A stretch of 38,129 bases of DNA from Thalassolituus marinus (GCF_020320395.1 NZ_JAEDAH010000031.1:1-38129); one strand, 5' to 3'. Shown: positions 25,579 to 34,273, counted from the stretch's first letter. The notes: generated by a model not told the origin, from the letters alone. Numbers and translations are program-made.

Positions 25579-26409
25579 TTCGCTGGCTTCAATCTCTTTG
25601 AGCTGAATGCCCTGCGAATTTCTCCAATTAGTGAGGCCATTTGTATTGCCGCCACGAACGACACTGCCAGCAGTACTTGGTGAACCGAATTCAATGTCTT
25701 TCACAAAGACAAGATGGCCATCCTTTTCCAAGAGAAGCCCTTTCTCAATAAGCTGCTCCCTTTTATCCCTCATACGCTTTGCTGAAGGCCTATGCTCTAA
25801 AACAGCTTGCGAGCCAGCAAATACAATAAAACCATTCGCTGTTCTCTTGCCAGTAGCCGTCAGCCCTTTAATTTTGCAATATAAAAGGTCTTTCGATTCG
25901 CTAGCTTGATCTACTTTTTCATTAAAATCTGGAATACCTAAGACTGGAAGTAACTGTAGACATTTCTCTAGGAAAACATCCATTTCTGCCGCATCAGACT
26001 CAGGCAACCTTGCTCCACTACTCGCAGAGTTCATAACAATGGCTGCGCCATTGCTATTCGCCTTTTCAATTAAAATACCCTCTAGATACCGAATATGCGC
26101 TTTAGTGAGGTTTTCATCTTTAGATACAAAGACAGTTGCTGCATTCCAAAAGTCTTTAGTAGCGTGACCTTTAAGCCTATTCGCGACATTTTCAGCTTCG
26201 CCGATATAAATAGCTCTTTCCCCTGAGTCAGGTTCAACGCCTGTCAGAAGATAAAATCCAGGGCTTGCGAGCTCTTCTCTCTTCAAAAGGTCGGATATCT
26301 CAGTCCTCGGAGCAGCAATAGCTTTCCCAGACCAATTCGATAGTTCTGCAGTTCTAAGCCCGCTCGGGCTTCCGTGAACTAGAAATATTTTAATTGTTGC
26401 TGCTTGCAA
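25573..26409 (-). CDS. First integron cassette: GIY-YIG nuclease-fold protein with DUF4357
   Basis: A 278-residue protein starting at TTG (26409), with AGGAG six bases upstream. GFY at 51-53 and YIG at 68-70 are the two halves of the GIY-YIG motif. Arg78 and Glu110 (YLEGILIEKA) fit the catalytic Arg and metal-binding Glu. The C-terminal part, FGSPSTAGSVVRGGNTNGLTNW..., resembles DUF4357, which is often fused to such nucleases. Family members are found near restriction or defence genes, but the role is not proved. Cassette boundaries are the complementary boxes at 26431-26425 and 25578-25572. It lies directly at attI, the best-expressed position of an integron. Confidence 0.88.
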   Translation of the reverse strand: MQAATIKIFLVHGSPSGLRTAELSNWSGKAIAAPRTEISDLLKREELASPGFYLLTGVEPDSGERAIYIGEAENVANRLKGHATKDFWNAATVFVSKDENLTKAHIRYLEGILIEKANSNGAAIVMNSASSGARLPESDAAEMDVFLEKCLQLLPVLGIPDFNEKVDQASESKDLLYCKIKGLTATGKRTANGFIVFAGSQAVLEHRPSAKRMRDKREQLIEKGLLLEKDGHLVFVKDIEFGSPSTAGSVVRGGNTNGLTNWRNSQGIQLKEIEASET

Positions 26410-26424
26410 TGAGCTCTCCTAGAA

Positions 26425-26431
26425 ACTTAAC
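26425..26431 (-). repeat. attI/first-cassette junction (GTTAAGT core)
   Basis: GTTAAGT on the minus strand matches the integron core GTTRRRY. Crossover falls between G (26431) and TT. The cassette's own end box is the exact complement. Confidence 0.75.
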
Positions 26432-26709
26432 AGCTTATTAGTGTGCGTGCGCACTTATCCTGGGCGACTCTTTCGAGAAACCCTACGTAACTTACTGACC
26501 AGGTTGAGAAATCTTCCATAACTCAAAAATCCCTTCCAGAAAAACGCGCACGCCTGTTAACTCCGACCTGCTGCGCACATAAACTTGTAAACCTCTCCTG
26601 CAAACAGAGGGCAAGTTATTGATTCATTTGACGTTTACGTTACTACCCTCTGGCAAAACGAGCAAGCACGAATGTAAAGCGTGCCAGATTTCTTGAAAAT
26701 CCGGAAATA
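26432..26709. promoter_or_regulatory. attI region and intI leader
   Basis: About 280 bp between cassette and integrase with no gene. The attI site should lie in the part next to 26431, which includes a near-palindrome GTGCGTGCGCAC. TTGAAA at 26693-26698 with TATATA at 26717-26722 (18-bp spacing) is the likely intI promoter. The cassette promoter Pc (leftward) should also lie here or in intI, but I could not point to it. Confidence 0.5.
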
Positions 26710-26729
26710 TACTGTATATATAAACAGTA
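26710..26729 (+). promoter_or_regulatory. LexA (SOS) box over the intI promoter
   Basis: TACTGTATATATAAACAGTA has CTGT-N8-ACAG, the full LexA consensus with symmetric TA flanks. It overlaps the predicted -10 and lies 23 bp before the intI ATG. LexA control of integron integrases is established in other integrons. Confidence 0.9.
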
Positions 26730-26752
26730 TATCTTTACATTCGGAGATCGGG

Positions 26753-27751
26753 ATGGCGAAGAGTAAGTTTCTGACAGAAGTACGTGAATTCATGCGACTG
26801 CATGGCTACAGCATCCGCACGGAACATACCTATATTTACTGGATCAGGTTCTATATCCGCTTTCACCGTTTGCAGCATCCAGCCAGCCTGGGGCCTGACC
26901 ATGTCATCATGTTTCTCAGCTTTCTTGCTAACCGCAGAGACGTTGCCATTAACACTCAGAAAATCGCACTTAATGCTCTGGCCTTTTTGTACAACAAGTA
27001 CCTGAACCAACCTCTTGGTGATATAGGGTTTACTTTTGCTACACGCCCGCGGCATTTGCCCACGGTATTGTCACCATACGAGGTAGGGAGAATTCTCAGC
27101 GTCTGTGATAAACGCGATCGGCTTATATTTTCACTGTTATTTGGTTCGGGACTGCGTATATCCGAGTGCCTGCGTTTGCGCATTAAAGACTTTGATTTCC
27201 CGCGCGGTTCGCTGACGGTATTCGACGGTAAAGGCGCTAAAGACCGGGTTACTATCCTGCCGCAAAGCCTGAAGCCCTTATGTGACGATTTTTTCGATAA
27301 GGCAATAGCATTACAGAAAAGCGATAACGACCGAGGTCTGGGGCCCTCCCTTCCTGGTGCTCTTGGCAAAAAATACCCATCTGCTCATCGGCAACCCGCG
27401 TGGATGTTTGTTTTTCCATCGACGACGGTTTGTACCCACCCTTATACCAAAATCCTTTGTCGCCACCATTTACATGACTCCGTGCCACGCAGGGCGTTAA
27501 AACAGGCGGTTCTGGATGCCGATCTGGTTTCAAAGCGCATTACCTGCCATACATTCCGGCATAGCTTTGCAACCGAGCTGTTACGCTCGGGACGGGATAT
27601 CAGAACGGTACAGGAGTTACTGGGCCATAGCGATGTTGCCACGACTCAGATCTATACCCATGTCATCGGACAGCATTTTGCCGGCACGACCAGTCCGCTG
27701 GACTTTACCCCACAGCTAACAGACCGCAGACCTGAAAGTCCCAAAACCTGA
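26753..27751 (+). CDS. intI: Integron integrase IntI
   Basis: A 332-residue tyrosine recombinase that joins attC and attI sites. The ATG at 26753 has GGAG upstream. The longer frame would run through the LexA box. The N-terminal SAM-like part FLTEVREFMRLHGYSIRTEHTYIYWIRFYIRFH is typical of IntI. Catalytic residues are Arg135 (GLRISE), His266 and Arg269 (HTFRHSF), His292 (LLGHSD) and Tyr301. The extra IntI-specific helix region is present (PSLPGALGKKYPSAHRQPAWMFVFPS, about 205-225), which separates integron integrases from XerC/D. It appears full length and intact. It points away from the cassettes, as usual. Confidence 0.96.
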   Translation: MAKSKFLTEVREFMRLHGYSIRTEHTYIYWIRFYIRFHRLQHPASLGPDHVIMFLSFLANRRDVAINTQKIALNALAFLYNKYLNQPLGDIGFTFATRPRHLPTVLSPYEVGRILSVCDKRDRLIFSLLFGSGLRISECLRLRIKDFDFPRGSLTVFDGKGAKDRVTILPQSLKPLCDDFFDKAIALQKSDNDRGLGPSLPGALGKKYPSAHRQPAWMFVFPSTTVCTHPYTKILCRHHLHDSVPRRALKQAVLDADLVSKRITCHTFRHSFATELLRSGRDIRTVQELLGHSDVATTQIYTHVIGQHFAGTTSPLDFTPQLTDRRPESPKT

Positions 27752-27846
27752 CCAGCTAGTCAGCTTGGTATCAGCTTTGCTTAGTAAAGGCACATTAATG
27801 CGTTATGAACCGCTGGCAGGGTTGCCGGTGACTAAGGAGAAACGGC

Positions 27847-28743
27847 TTGAATCTGCCCGTTCAGCCTCTGACAGGCCCACAGGTTGATGCACCATACTGG
27901 AACGCTCATCTGGACTTAACTCTGCGAAAAACCGCAAGAGGCACAAAGTTGGTGCATAAAAACCACAAAGGCCCTCTTTATGTGCAAAAACCTTTCTATC
28001 CCGAAGGGCCGGACTGTGCACACCTGTATTTACTGCACCCACCCGGTGGCATGGTGTCTGGCGACCAGCTGACCATTCGGGTAGAGAGTGTCGAACAGGC
28101 TCATGTTCTGGTAACAACTCCCGGTGCAGGCCGTGTCTATCGCGCCCGTCCCGATGGTCTGCTGCAGCAGCAAACGATTGAGCTCGTCATTGGCAAGCAA
28201 TCGGCACTGGAGTGGATGCCGCTGGAGACCATCCTCTTTCCGTCATCGAAGGCGCGGCTGGAAACCCGGGTGAATATGAGCGACAGCAGCACTTTTATTG
28301 GCTGGGATATTGTCAGTCTGGGACTGCCCGCCAACGGTATCCGTTTAAATGATGAAGACCAGCAAACCACGCTGAAACAGGGGCTGAAAATTTATTGTGA
28401 TGGCCGCCTGTTACTGAACGAGCGCTTAAAGCTAACCCCGGACAATAACGACGTGCTGAATGCCAGTGCGGGGTACCGTCAGTTGCCGGTGCACGGCTTA
28501 CTGGTTGCCGGGCCTTTTTCTTCTGTTCCTCCAGAGGGCGAAGCCGAAGCCTTAATGACACAACTACAGACCCTGTGTGACGAACATATGGCAGGTGCCA
28601 GTAAAAATGGTGAGTTTATTACTGTGCGCTATCTGGGAAGTTGTAGTGAAAAAGCGCGCCTGCTGCTGACTGAGGCGTGGAAGTTATTACGCCCGGCGCT
28701 GATGCAGCGCCCGGCTTGCGCGCCGCGTATCTGGGCGACATAA
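27847..28743 (+). CDS. ureD: Urease accessory protein UreD
   Basis: A 298-residue scaffold that binds apo-urease and recruits UreF/UreG for nickel insertion. GPLYVQKPFYPEGPDCAHLYLLHPPGGMVSGDQL near residue 42 is the family block. TPGAGRVYRA and LEWMPLETILF are also conserved. The start is TTG, with AAGGAG seven bases upstream. A short out-of-frame ATG frame begins at 27798 and is not convincing. It is the first gene of the urease operon and begins 95 bp after intI, so it marks the right edge of the island. No urea transporter genes precede it. Confidence 0.95.
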   Translation: MNLPVQPLTGPQVDAPYWNAHLDLTLRKTARGTKLVHKNHKGPLYVQKPFYPEGPDCAHLYLLHPPGGMVSGDQLTIRVESVEQAHVLVTTPGAGRVYRARPDGLLQQQTIELVIGKQSALEWMPLETILFPSSKARLETRVNMSDSSTFIGWDIVSLGLPANGIRLNDEDQQTTLKQGLKIYCDGRLLLNERLKLTPDNNDVLNASAGYRQLPVHGLLVAGPFSSVPPEGEAEALMTQLQTLCDEHMAGASKNGEFITVRYLGSCSEKARLLLTEAWKLLRPALMQRPACAPRIWAT

Positions 28744-28804
28744 AGCATACGAATAGCCAACCTTTTTTTAACCGTATTTATTGAAGAATTATTTGAGGTG
28801 AACG

Positions 28805-29107
28805 ATGGAACTGCTGCCACGCGAGAAAGACAAGCTGCTGATTTTTACCGCAGCGTTGCTGGCCGAGCGACGTTTAAACCGCGGCCTGAAACTGAATTAT
28901 CCGGAAGCGATGGCTTATCTCACTATGGAAATTATAGAAGGCGCCCGCGATGGCAAAACCGTGGCCGAACTGATGAGTTATGGCAAAACCCTACTGACTG
29001 CGGATCAGGTAATGGACGGTGTGCCGGAGCTGATTCATGAAGTGCAGGTAGAAGCGACTTTCCCGGACGGCACCAAACTCGTTACCGTTCATGAGCCTAT
29101 CGTTTAA
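28805..29107 (+). CDS. ureA: Urease subunit gamma
   Basis: The 100-residue gamma chain of urease, which hydrolyses urea to ammonia and carbamate. [23 protein letters not shown] and the ALTEREE-type block here reading [21 protein letters not shown] are diagnostic. A GAGGTG ribosome site precedes the ATG. 35 bp later follows the beta chain, the usual three-subunit bacterial order. Confidence 0.97.
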   Translation: MELLPREKDKLLIFTAALLAERRLNRGLKLNYPEAMAYLTMEIIEGARDGKTVAELMSYGKTLLTADQVMDGVPELIHEVQVEATFPDGTKLVTVHEPIV

Positions 29108-29142
29108 AACTACCGGCGCTGCCAGAATTTAAGGAGAAGAAC

Positions 29143-29448
29143 ATGATCCCGGGTGAAATTATTCCTGCCGATGGCGAGATCGTTCTGAACGAAGGACGCA
29201 AGACCATCACCATTCGCGTAGAAAATACCGGCGACCGCCCTATTCAGGTCGGATCACACTACCACTTTTACGAAACCAATCTGGCACTGTCGTTCGATCG
29301 TGAACAGGCGCGTGGTTTTCGTCTGAATATCCCGTCCGGCACCGCCGTGCGTTTCGAACCGGGTCAGGGCCGTGAAGTGGAACTGGTGGAATACGCTGGT
29401 GATCGTATCGTCTACGGTTTCCGTGGCGATGTAATGGGCAAACTGTAA
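29143..29448 (+). CDS. ureB: Urease subunit beta
   Basis: A 101-residue beta chain. [46 protein letters not shown] covers the family's best conserved half. The C-terminus (RVEFEPGQ-type [24 protein letters not shown]) is complete. AAGGAG lies eight bases before the ATG. It forms the (UreABC)3 trimer with the neighbours. Confidence 0.97.
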   Translation: MIPGEIIPADGEIVLNEGRKTITIRVENTGDRPIQVGSHYHFYETNLALSFDREQARGFRLNIPSGTAVRFEPGQGREVELVEYAGDRIVYGFRGDVMGKL

Positions 29449-29467
29449 ACAGTAAGGGGTTAGTATT

Positions 29468-31177
29468 ATGAGCCGTACCATGGACAGAACGTCTTACGCG
29501 CAGATGTTTGGCCCGACCACAGGCGATAAAGTGCGCCTGGGTGATACCGAATTATTTATTCAGATTGAAAAAGACTTCACCACCTACGGTGACGAAGTGA
29601 AGTTTGGCGGCGGTAAAGTAATCCGCGATGGCATGGGCCAGAGCCAGCGTACGAGTGAAGAATGTGTTGATCTGGTGATTACCAATGCCGTGGTTCTAGA
29701 CCACTGGGGTGTGGTTAAAGCCGATGTTGGTGTTAAGGACGGTCGCATTTTTGCCGTGGGTAAAGCCGGCAACCCGGATGTGCAGGACAACATCGATATT
29801 ATTATCGGCCCCGGCACCGAAGTCATCGCCGGTGAAGGTTCGATTCTTACCGCCGGTGGTATCGACGCCCATATTCACTTTATTTGTCCGCAACAGGTTG
29901 AAGAAGCCTTAATGAGCGGTGTTACCACCATGATTGGTGGTGGTACCGGCCCGGCGACCGGCACCAACGCCACCACCTGTACTTCCGGCCCCTGGTATAT
30001 CGAAAAGATGCTGCAGGGCACTGACGATCTGCCAATGAACTTTGGCTTTCTCGGTAAGGGCAATGCTTCGCTGCCAGAAGCACTGGAAGAACAGCTGGAA
30101 GCCGGTGCCTGTGGTTTAAAATTGCACGAAGACTGGGGCACGACACCGGCATCGATTGACTGCTGTTTATCGGTGGCGGAAAAATACGATGTTCAGGTCG
30201 CTATTCACACCGACACCCTGAATGAATCGGGTTTTGTCGATGACACCATTGGTGCTTTTAAAGACCGTGTAATTCATACCTACCACACCGAAGGTGCCGG
30301 TGGTGGTCACGCGCCGGATATTATCCGCGCCTGCGCTTATCCGAATGTACTGCCCTCTTCCACCAACCCGACGCGTCCGTACACCGCTAACACGGTGGAC
30401 GAGCATCTGGATATGCTGATGGTATGTCACCACCTGGACAGTTCCATTCCGGAAGACGTGGCCTTTGCCGATTCGCGCATCCGTAAGGAAACCATCGCTG
30501 CCGAAGATATTTTCCACGACCGTGGTGCTTTCAGCATGATTTCTTCCGATTCTCAGGCCATGGGCCGTGTCGGTGAAGTGGTAACCCGCACCTGGCAGAC
30601 TGCACATAAAATGAAAGTACAGTTCGGCTACTTAAAAGAAGATGAAAATCTGGGTGCCGATAACTTCCGCGCCCGTCGCTACATTGCCAAATACACCATC
30701 AATCCGGCCATTGCCCACGGTGTATCGCATGAAATCGGCTCCATCGAAAAAGGTAAGCTGGCGGATCTGGTGCTGTGGAAACCAGCCTTCTTTGCGGCCA
30801 AGCCGAGCATGATTATTAAAGGCGGTATGATCGCTGCTGCACCCATGGGTGACCCGAACGCGTCAATCCCGACCCCGCAACCCGTGCACTACCGCATGAT
30901 GTTTGGCGCCATGGGCCGCGCGGTGAATAAAACCTGCGTTACCTTTGTGTCGGAAGCCGCACTGAACAATAACGTTAAAGAAAAATACGGTCTGCAGCGA
31001 AATCTCGCCGCCTGTAAAAATACCCGCAACATTCGCAAGAGCGATATGGTGCTGAATGACTGGATGCCGACCATTACCGTCGATCCGCAAACCTATGAAG
31101 TTCGTGCCGACGGCGAGCTGCTCACCTGCGAGCCAGCCACCGAACTGCCATTGGCACAACTGTATAACCTGTTTTAA
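29468..31177 (+). CDS. ureC: Urease subunit alpha
   Basis: A 569-residue catalytic chain with the di-nickel centre. [18 protein letters not shown] at 14-31, [14 protein letters not shown] (nickel His pair), [12 protein letters not shown] (the Lys that is carbamylated to bridge the nickels) and MVCHHLD on the mobile flap (active-site His) are all present. [14 protein letters not shown] supplies the late metal Asp. No truncation. Acts in the cytoplasm and depends on UreD/F/G/E for metal loading. Confidence 0.98.
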   Translation: MSRTMDRTSYAQMFGPTTGDKVRLGDTELFIQIEKDFTTYGDEVKFGGGKVIRDGMGQSQRTSEECVDLVITNAVVLDHWGVVKADVGVKDGRIFAVGKAGNPDVQDNIDIIIGPGTEVIAGEGSILTAGGIDAHIHFICPQQVEEALMSGVTTMIGGGTGPATGTNATTCTSGPWYIEKMLQGTDDLPMNFGFLGKGNASLPEALEEQLEAGACGLKLHEDWGTTPASIDCCLSVAEKYDVQVAIHTDTLNESGFVDDTIGAFKDRVIHTYHTEGAGGGHAPDIIRACAYPNVLPSSTNPTRPYTANTVDEHLDMLMVCHHLDSSIPEDVAFADSRIRKETIAAEDIFHDRGAFSMISSDSQAMGRVGEVVTRTWQTAHKMKVQFGYLKEDENLGADNFRARRYIAKYTINPAIAHGVSHEIGSIEKGKLADLVLWKPAFFAAKPSMIIKGGMIAAAPMGDPNASIPTPQPVHYRMMFGAMGRAVNKTCVTFVSEAALNNNVKEKYGLQRNLAACKNTRNIRKSDMVLNDWMPTITVDPQTYEVRADGELLTCEPATELPLAQLYNLF

Positions 31178-31186
31178 GGACGCCCC

Positions 31187-31774
31187 ATGCTTGAAGTATA
31201 TGAACGCTTAGGGACTCATCCTGAGAATATCGACAACACCACAGTGTACTGCACCGTGGTGGTTGATTACGAAAAGCGCGACCGTGGTCGGCTGAAACTC
31301 ACCAGCACCGATGGCGAAGAAGTTCGCCTGTTTCTGGAGCGTGGTAAGCCGTTAATCGTGGGCGAATATTTAAAAGCCAGTGATGGCAGAATTGTGCAGG
31401 TACAGGGCGCCGTCGAGGACGTTGCGCTGGCCACGTCAGACGATTGGAATACCTTTGCCAAGGCCTGTTATCACCTCGGTAACCGCCACGTAAAAGTGGA
31501 AGTGGGCGACCGCTGGTTGCGCATTAAACCCGACCATGTGCTGGAAGATATGCTGCATCAGTTAGGTTTAATGGTGAGCCATGAACAGGCAGTATTTGTA
31601 CCGGAAAATGGCGCCTATTCCGGAGGCCATTCTCACGGTCACTCGCATGGCCATCACCATGATGATGACCACTCACACAGCCATGGAGATAGCCACGGTC
31701 ATTCACACAGCCATGGGCACTCGCATGGTCATGGGCATTCGCACGGGCACTCACATGGTCATGACCATGACTGA
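31187..31774 (+). CDS. ureE: Urease accessory nickel chaperone UreE, His-rich tail
   Basis: A 195-residue metallochaperone that hands Ni2+ to UreG/apo-urease. The N-terminal domain is peptide-binding-like, and the C-terminal domain holds GNRHVKVEVGDRWLRIKPDHVLEDML with the metal His of GNRH. The tail is exceptionally His-rich: 23 His in the last 48 residues, in HSHGHSHG repeats. Such tails store several nickel ions. The 3' end overlaps the ureF start by 8 bp, so the tail codons also carry the ureF start region. Confidence 0.95.
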   Translation: MLEVYERLGTHPENIDNTTVYCTVVVDYEKRDRGRLKLTSTDGEEVRLFLERGKPLIVGEYLKASDGRIVQVQGAVEDVALATSDDWNTFAKACYHLGNRHVKVEVGDRWLRIKPDHVLEDMLHQLGLMVSHEQAVFVPENGAYSGGHSHGHSHGHHHDDDHSHSHGDSHGHSHSHGHSHGHGHSHGHSHGHDHD

Positions 31775-32462
31775 TCAGTCTGCTCTGCTCACCACTCCGG
31801 GCTTACTGCGTTTATTGCAGCTGTCCAGTGTCAGCCTGCCGGTGGGCGGCTTCGCCTTTTCTCAGGGGCTGGAGTATGCCGTAGAAAGCGGCTGGGTGAG
31901 CAATATGGCAAAAACCCGCGACTGGATTGCCATGCAGCTGCATGAAACCCAGGCGCTGATTGATCTGCCGGTATTAAAAGGTGCGATGCAGGCGGTAGCG
32001 GCGGCAGATGAAGCTCGCTGGAGCGAGTGGAACGATTTAATTCTCGCCAGCCGCGAAACCCGCGAGCTGCGCTTAACCGATACCGCCATGGGCGAAGCGC
32101 TGGTGCGTTTGCTGAAAAGTCTGGATGTCACCCTGCCCGCTTACGCCCTGAATGCAGAAGGCGATATCAGTTTTGTTGCTTTGTACGCCTGGCCTGCGGT
32201 GCAGTGGCAGATTCCCTATGAATCCGCCGCCACTGGCTTAAGCTGGGCCTGGCTGGAAAATCAGGTAGCGGCGGCAACCAAGCTGGTGCCTCTGGGACAG
32301 ACCCAGGCGCAGCAATTATTAAGTGATTTACAGACCCTGATTCCACAGACCATCGAAATTTCTCATGGCGTGGAAGAAGACGAAATTGGCGGCTCGTTAC
32401 CGGCGATGGCGATAGCGAGTGCTAAGCATGAGACGCAATATACAAGGCTATTCCGCTCATGA
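31767..32462 (+). CDS. ureF: Urease accessory protein UreF
   Basis: A 231-residue protein that sits between UreD and UreG and gates GTP-driven nickel transfer. The start at 31767 (MTDQSALLTTPGLLRLLQLSSVSLPVGGFAFSQGLEYAVE) gives the normal N-terminus. The longer frame runs antiparallel to the His tail of ureE and is out of phase. The C-terminus PAMAIASAKHETQYTRLFRS is the family end. In most urease operons ureG follows within a few bases. Here 269 bp separate them. Confidence 0.95.
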   Translation: MTDQSALLTTPGLLRLLQLSSVSLPVGGFAFSQGLEYAVESGWVSNMAKTRDWIAMQLHETQALIDLPVLKGAMQAVAAADEARWSEWNDLILASRETRELRLTDTAMGEALVRLLKSLDVTLPAYALNAEGDISFVALYAWPAVQWQIPYESAATGLSWAWLENQVAAATKLVPLGQTQAQQLLSDLQTLIPQTIEISHGVEEDEIGGSLPAMAIASAKHETQYTRLFRS

Positions 32463-32487
32463 GGGCTAGTTGCATTGTCAGGACTTT

Positions 32488-32565
32488 GTTAAAAATTTTC
32501 TCAGGATGCTCATGTAGACTAACTACACTCCGCTCCTTCGATAATTTTTGCCGCGTCCTGACTGC
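32488..32565. repeat. Intergenic hairpin repeat, copy 1 (ureF-ureG gap)
   Basis: A 78-bp element starting GTTAAAAA and ending TTTTTGCC...CTGC, with GTAG/CTAC as central stem. CAGGAC (32479) and GTCCTG (32555) add an outer pair. It recurs in diverged form at 33402-33478. The gap also holds CAGGCG-like CAGGGCG/CGCCCTG arms at 32649-32655 and 32674-32680. No gene is seen between 32463 and 32731. Confidence 0.75.
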
Positions 32566-32731
32566 TTCACCTTTAGCAAAGGAAACAGGGCCTCATCATT
32601 AGCGGTATGGCATTGCAGCTTCGCCAACGCTCTGAAAGTAATAATTACCAGGGCGTTATCTGCATTTGGTTAGCGCCCTGAAAAGTAAAACTAAAGAATT
32701 TAAGCAAGACTCAGAATTTCTGGAGAAACAT

Positions 32732-33373
32732 ATGAAAAAACAAACTCTGCGCGTTGGTGTTGGCGGCCCGGTTGGTTCCGGTAAAACTGCTCTGCTGCGT
32801 TCCCTGTGTTCTGCCCTGCGCGAGCACTACAACATCGCCGTGGTTACCAACGATATTTACACCAAGGAAGACGCTGAGTTTCTGACCCGTAACGAAGCGC
32901 TGGAAGCCGATCGCATTATGGGTGTGGAAACCGGTGGCTGCCCGCATACCGCCATTCGTGAAGATGCCTCCATGAACCTGGCCGCTATTGATGAACTGAT
33001 GAAGCGTCATGGCGATCTGGATGTGGTGTTTGTCGAAAGTGGTGGCGACAACCTGAGCGCTACCTTCAGCCCGGAATTATCCGACCTGACCATTTATGTA
33101 ATCGACGTATCCGCCGGTGACAAAATTCCACGTAAAGGCGGCCCGGGTATTACCCGTTCTGATCTGCTGGTGATTAATAAAACCGATCTGGCACCATTGG
33201 TAGGCGCCGATCTGGATGTCATGGATCGTGATGCCAAGAAAATGCGCGGCGAGCGTCCGTTTGTGTTTTCTAACCTGAAAGTGGCGAAGGGCCTGGACGA
33301 TATTATTCAGTTTATTGTTAGCGAGGGGATGCTGGAGGTGAAAGAGATCCCTCCAGCCAAAGCCGTAGTCTGA
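32732..33373 (+). CDS. ureG: Urease accessory GTPase UreG
   Basis: A 213-residue SIMIBI GTPase that carries nickel to urease. The start at 32732 has GGAG at seven bases. The frame from 32666 is leader. GPVGSGKT (12-19) is the P-loop, GGCPHTAI is the nickel-binding [20 protein letters not shown] is switch II, and NKTDLAP is the base-recognition motif. Complete. It is separated from ureF by a repeat-containing spacer, so it may have its own promoter. Confidence 0.97.
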   Translation: MKKQTLRVGVGGPVGSGKTALLRSLCSALREHYNIAVVTNDIYTKEDAEFLTRNEALEADRIMGVETGGCPHTAIREDASMNLAAIDELMKRHGDLDVVFVESGGDNLSATFSPELSDLTIYVIDVSAGDKIPRKGGPGITRSDLLVINKTDLAPLVGADLDVMDRDAKKMRGERPFVFSNLKVAKGLDDIIQFIVSEGMLEVKEIPPAKAVV

Positions 33374-33401
33374 CCTGAGCTATTGCGCTTGCTGATGCGG
33401 C

Positions 33402-33478
33402 GTTAAAAACGCCTTCGGGATACTCATGTAGGTTAATACACTGCGCTCCCTCAGTTGTTTTTGCCTTGCCTCAGCTGC
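33402..33478. repeat. Intergenic hairpin repeat, copy 2 (after ureG)
   Basis: A diverged copy of 32488-32565 with one gap, sharing TCATGTAG, ACACT-CGCTCC and TTTTTGCC blocks. GGCGTT/AACGCC at 33399-33413 gives an extra stem next to its start. It lies 28 bp after the ureG stop and may act as terminator or mRNA-stabilising structure. Confidence 0.72.
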
Positions 33479-33511
33479 GCTCATAACGCTCAGGTATTTG
33501 TAATGGACGCT

Positions 33512-33602
33512 GGACGTCCGACGTCGGATGTCGGATGTCGGATGTCGGATGTCGGATGTCGGATGCCGGATGTCGGATGTCGGATGCCGGATACCGGATA
33601 CC
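33512..33602. repeat. Heptamer tandem repeat (GGATGTC)13
   Basis: Thirteen contiguous 7-bp units: GGACGTC, CGACGTC, five GGATGTC, GGATGCC, two GGATGTC, GGATGCC and two GGATACC. Variation grows toward both ends, as in repeats that grow by slippage. It lies 88 bp before the hupE start. A frame open through it reads SDVGCRM repeats but has no ribosome site. Confidence 0.93.
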
Positions 33603-33619
33603 GGAAAAATAATTTACAC

Positions 33620-33652
33620 GCCTGACGCTGCAACCAGCTTCCAGCGTCAGGC
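33620..33652. repeat. 11-bp inverted repeat before hupE
   Basis: GCCTGACGCTG (33620-33630) and CAGCGTCAGGC (33642-33652) form a perfect stem with an 11-nt loop, 37 bp before the hupE ATG. It could be an operator, perhaps for a nickel regulator, or a terminator for upstream transcription. It has no U-run. Confidence 0.5.
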
Positions 33653-33689
33653 TTCAAGCTTAAAAAAATTTCCTATCAGGGAGAACACT

Positions 33690-34259
33690 ATGAAAAAAGT
33701 ATTTATCACCGCCGCAGCCCTGTTGCTGCCTGCCGCTGCTATGGCTCACACCGGTCATGAAACCTCTGGTTTTGCTGCCGGTGTCGCCCATCCGTTTACC
33801 GGGTTGGATCACCTGCTGGCGATGCTGGCGGTTGGTCTGTGGGCTGCACGTCAGTCTGGCAGTGCACGCTGGGCGGCGCCGCTGGCGTTTGTAGCTATGA
33901 TGGCGGTTGGTGCTTTCGCCGGTATGAGTGATCTGGCGATTGCCGGTATCGAGATGATGATTGTGGCGTCTGTAGTGGTGTTCGGTGCTCTGGTGGCGCT
34001 TAACCTGAAAAAAGGCGCGCTGGCAGGCGTTGCTCTGGCCGGCGTGTTTGCTTTCTTCCACGGTGCTGCACACGGCGCAGAAATGCCACTGATGGCATCC
34101 GCTATGACTTACAGCGCTGGTTTCCTGCTGGCTACGGCAATCCTGCATGCAGTGGGTTACGTTCTGGCGTCTCTGGGTTACAGCAAAGCGGCTGACATCA
34201 GCCGTCGTAGCGCAGGCGCTGCCATTGCCGTAACGGGCGTTGCCCTCGGTATCGCCTAA
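33690..34259 (+). CDS. hupE: HupE/UreJ nickel permease
   Basis: A 189-residue membrane protein that brings nickel into the cell for urease. The ATG at 33690 has AGGGAG upstream and starts a cleavable signal MKKVFITAAALLLPAAAMA-HTGHE. HPFTGLDHLLAMLAVGLWA is the HupE/UreJ signature (HPFxGxDH), and FAFFHGAAHGAEMP supplies the second His cluster. About six further helices follow. Its place right after ureG fits a role in urease metal supply. Confidence 0.93.
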   Translation: MKKVFITAAALLLPAAAMAHTGHETSGFAAGVAHPFTGLDHLLAMLAVGLWAARQSGSARWAAPLAFVAMMAVGAFAGMSDLAIAGIEMMIVASVVVFGALVALNLKKGALAGVALAGVFAFFHGAAHGAEMPLMASAMTYSAGFLLATAILHAVGYVLASLGYSKAADISRRSAGAAIAVTGVALGIA

Positions 34260-34273
34260 CAGGCTTGCGCTCG

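Noticed and set aside
26432-26709. CRISPR array or tRNA in the intI leader
   Set aside because: No regular repeats and no cloverleaf-like arms were found. The stretch fits an attI/leader region.
27798-27887. Short frame MRYEPLAGLPVTKEKR before ureD
   Set aside because: Out of frame with ureD, overlaps its start and has no similarity. Probably chance.
31581-31766. Met/Thr-rich N-terminal extension of UreF
   Set aside because: It is the out-of-phase reading of the ureE His tail. The normal UreF N-terminus starts at 31767.
33528-33689. N-terminal SDVGCRM repeat extension of HupE
   Set aside because: It is translation of the heptamer repeat DNA. A signal peptide with a good ribosome site begins at 33690.
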